Origin: Methylobacterium aerolatum
Lineage (GTDB): Bacteria > Pseudomonadota > Alphaproteobacteria > Rhizobiales > Beijerinckiaceae
Reading direction: 5' to 3'
NCBI RefSeq assembly: GCF_022179085.1
Contig: NZ_BPQE01000015.1
Span: 98,574-162,573, forward strand
DNA: 64,000 nucleotides
The position numbers and the translations under genes are program-made. How positions within the stretch are numbered: position 1 is the first letter of the stretch; every line of letters starts with the position of its first letter. Of this stretch, positions 63,168 through 64,000 are shown piece by piece. Under the pieces are notes generated by a model. The model searched no databases and was not told the origin of the DNA. It was given only the letters and a program-made list of their open reading frames with translations.

Positions 63168-64000
63168 TGGCGACCTCCCCGTCCGCCGCGATGCGCCAGG
63201 GCACCACCGCGTTGTTGTGGTAGAAGGACTTGAGACCCCGCACCGCCGTCAAATCCTCGAAGCTCGGCTGGACGTAGCCGGTTTCGTCGATGGCCCGGCT
63301 CGCGATGGTGGTCGGCTGGCCGTCCCAGGTCCAGGGCAGACGGAAGCGGGTCAGCGCCCGGTTCAGCACCGGCTCCTGCAGGGCGGCGTCCCGCCAGCTC
63401 CTGCCCCCGTCCGTCGTGACCTGCACGGCGCGGATGCGACCGCGCCCGGTCCAGGCGATGCCGGTGATCTCGTGGAAGCCCTGGGCGATCCGCTGCGTGC
63501 CGGAGGGCCGGGTAATGATCGATTTCGCCTCCATGACGAAGGTGAATTGCCGGGCCGTGCCGTCCGGCATCAGGTCCGTGTACTTGGCGGTCTCCTCGCG
63601 GGAATAGGCCGGCTCCGCGCTGACGTTGAGGCGGCGCAGCCACTTCACGCTCATGTTGCCCTCGAAGCCGGGCAGGAAGACGCGCAGCGGGTAGCCCTGC
63701 TGCGGGCGCAGCCGCTCGCCGTTCTGGCTGTAGACCAGCAAAGCGTCGTCGAGGCATTTCTCGATCGGGATGCTGCGGGTCATCGCGGCGGCATCCGCGC
63801 CCTCCGCAACGACCCATCGCGCCTCCGGCTTCAGCCCGGCCTCCCGGAGGACCGTCGCGAGGCGCACGCCCGTCCACTCGGCGCAGCTGACGAGCCCGAC
63901 GAGGTCGGAGGCCGTCTTGCCCTTGATCGCCTCGAAGCCCGGATTGCCCGAGCATTCGAGGAAGTGGATGTGCGATTCGCTAGGGTGTGAACCGAACCAA
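63154..64000 (-). CDS. soxC: SoxC-like sulfur/sulfite dehydrogenase, partial
   Basis: The last ~281 residues; the frame stays open to the right edge. Molybdenum-cofactor sulfite oxidase fold: FLECSGNPGF carries the Cys expected to bind molybdenum, then GLVSCAEWTGVRLATVLREA, the cofactor region RLRPQQGYPLRVFLPGFEGN, and the C-terminal dimer domain (ITGIAWTGRGRIRAVQVTTD, SFYHNNAVVPWRIAADGEVA). With SoxD it oxidises sulfane sulfur of SoxY-bound intermediates, or sulfite. A GTG codon inside the frame (at 63867) should not be taken as the start; coding clearly continues upstream. Confidence 0.93.
   Translation of the reverse strand, partial: WFGSHPSESHIHFLECSGNPGFEAIKGKTASDLVGLVSCAEWTGVRLATVLREAGLKPEARWVVAEGADAAAMTRSIPIEKCLDDALLVYSQNGERLRPQQGYPLRVFLPGFEGNMSVKWLRRLNVSAEPAYSREETAKYTDLMPDGTARQFTFVMEAKSIITRPSGTQRIAQGFHEITGIAWTGRGRIRAVQVTTDGGRSWRDAALQEPVLNRALTRFRLPWTWDGQPTTIASRAIDETGYVQPSFEDLTAVRGLKSFYHNNAVVPWRIAADGEVANGYA

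Noticed and set aside
63154-63867. soxC starting at an internal GTG (63867)
   Set aside because: Translation upstream of it reads GLVSCAEWTG and FLECSGNPGF, core motifs of the enzyme, so the gene continues past the window edge.

Overview
This window is chromosomal DNA of a very GC-rich alphaproteobacterium, most likely Methylobacterium/Methylorubrum or a close Hyphomicrobiales relative. That placement is inferred from protein resemblance: an ExoR-like Sel1 protein, DUF2842 next to ctaA, an undecaprenyl-phosphate sugar transferase of PssY type, FixK-type boxes and alphaproteobacterial palindromic repeats. I see no transposase, integrase, phage gene or CRISPR array. Coding density is high, and the few gaps over 300 bases hold palindromic repeats or small-RNA candidates.

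Layout. 1-9.7 kb: the 3' end of a TonB-dependent receptor, a small secreted protein, hom-glpX (threonine/methionine branch and class II fructose bisphosphatase) divergent from xthA and a GST, an ExoR-like periplasmic regulator behind ilvD, then a long gap with a palindromic repeat and a 6S-like RNA candidate. 9.7-20.8 kb: a transglutaminase, a DUF2267-like protein, a Dcp-type peptidase, two envelope proteins (extensin-like, L,D-transpeptidase), a single-domain receiver, and the rsmI-yraN pair divergent from an LpoA-like lipoprotein. 21-31 kb: a dispersed exopolysaccharide group (sugar transferase, CelD-like acetyltransferase, Wzc-like and Wza-like proteins) interleaved with a PAQR protein, ctaA and DUF2842. 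31-42.5 kb: small lipoproteins, a large PBP1A, an orphan sRNA with its own promoter and terminator, a di-haem cytochrome, a metallo-beta-lactamase-fold hydrolase, an aldo/keto reductase and gyrB. 42.5-48.4 kb: an ATP/ADP-antiporter-like MFS protein, two signal-peptide-bearing NAD(P)-type oxidoreductases, an OPT transporter and tRNA-Met.

48.5-54.5 kb is a stress island. Four universal stress proteins, an Nramp-related transporter and two small proteins are organised around four FNR/FixK-like boxes of the form TTGA-N6-TCAA and close variants. Each box lies about 56-68 bases upstream of a start codon, so the whole block looks like a low-oxygen regulon.

55.2-64 kb is a sulfur island. It holds two MetQ-type binding proteins with one MetN-MetI transporter, translationally coupled to an NtaA/DszA-type flavin monooxygenase, then an SsuA-type binding protein with no transporter of its own, a TauD-type dioxygenase, and convergent soxCD (soxC runs off the window). 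Together they suggest uptake and oxidative desulfurisation of organosulfur compounds, with sulfur or sulfite oxidation next door.

The least explained items are the FNR/FixK-box stress island, the orphan sRNA near 35.8 kb, the 6S-like RNA near 9.1 kb, the Wzc-like protein without a P-loop, and the two-receptor methionine-type transporter fused to an organosulfur locus.
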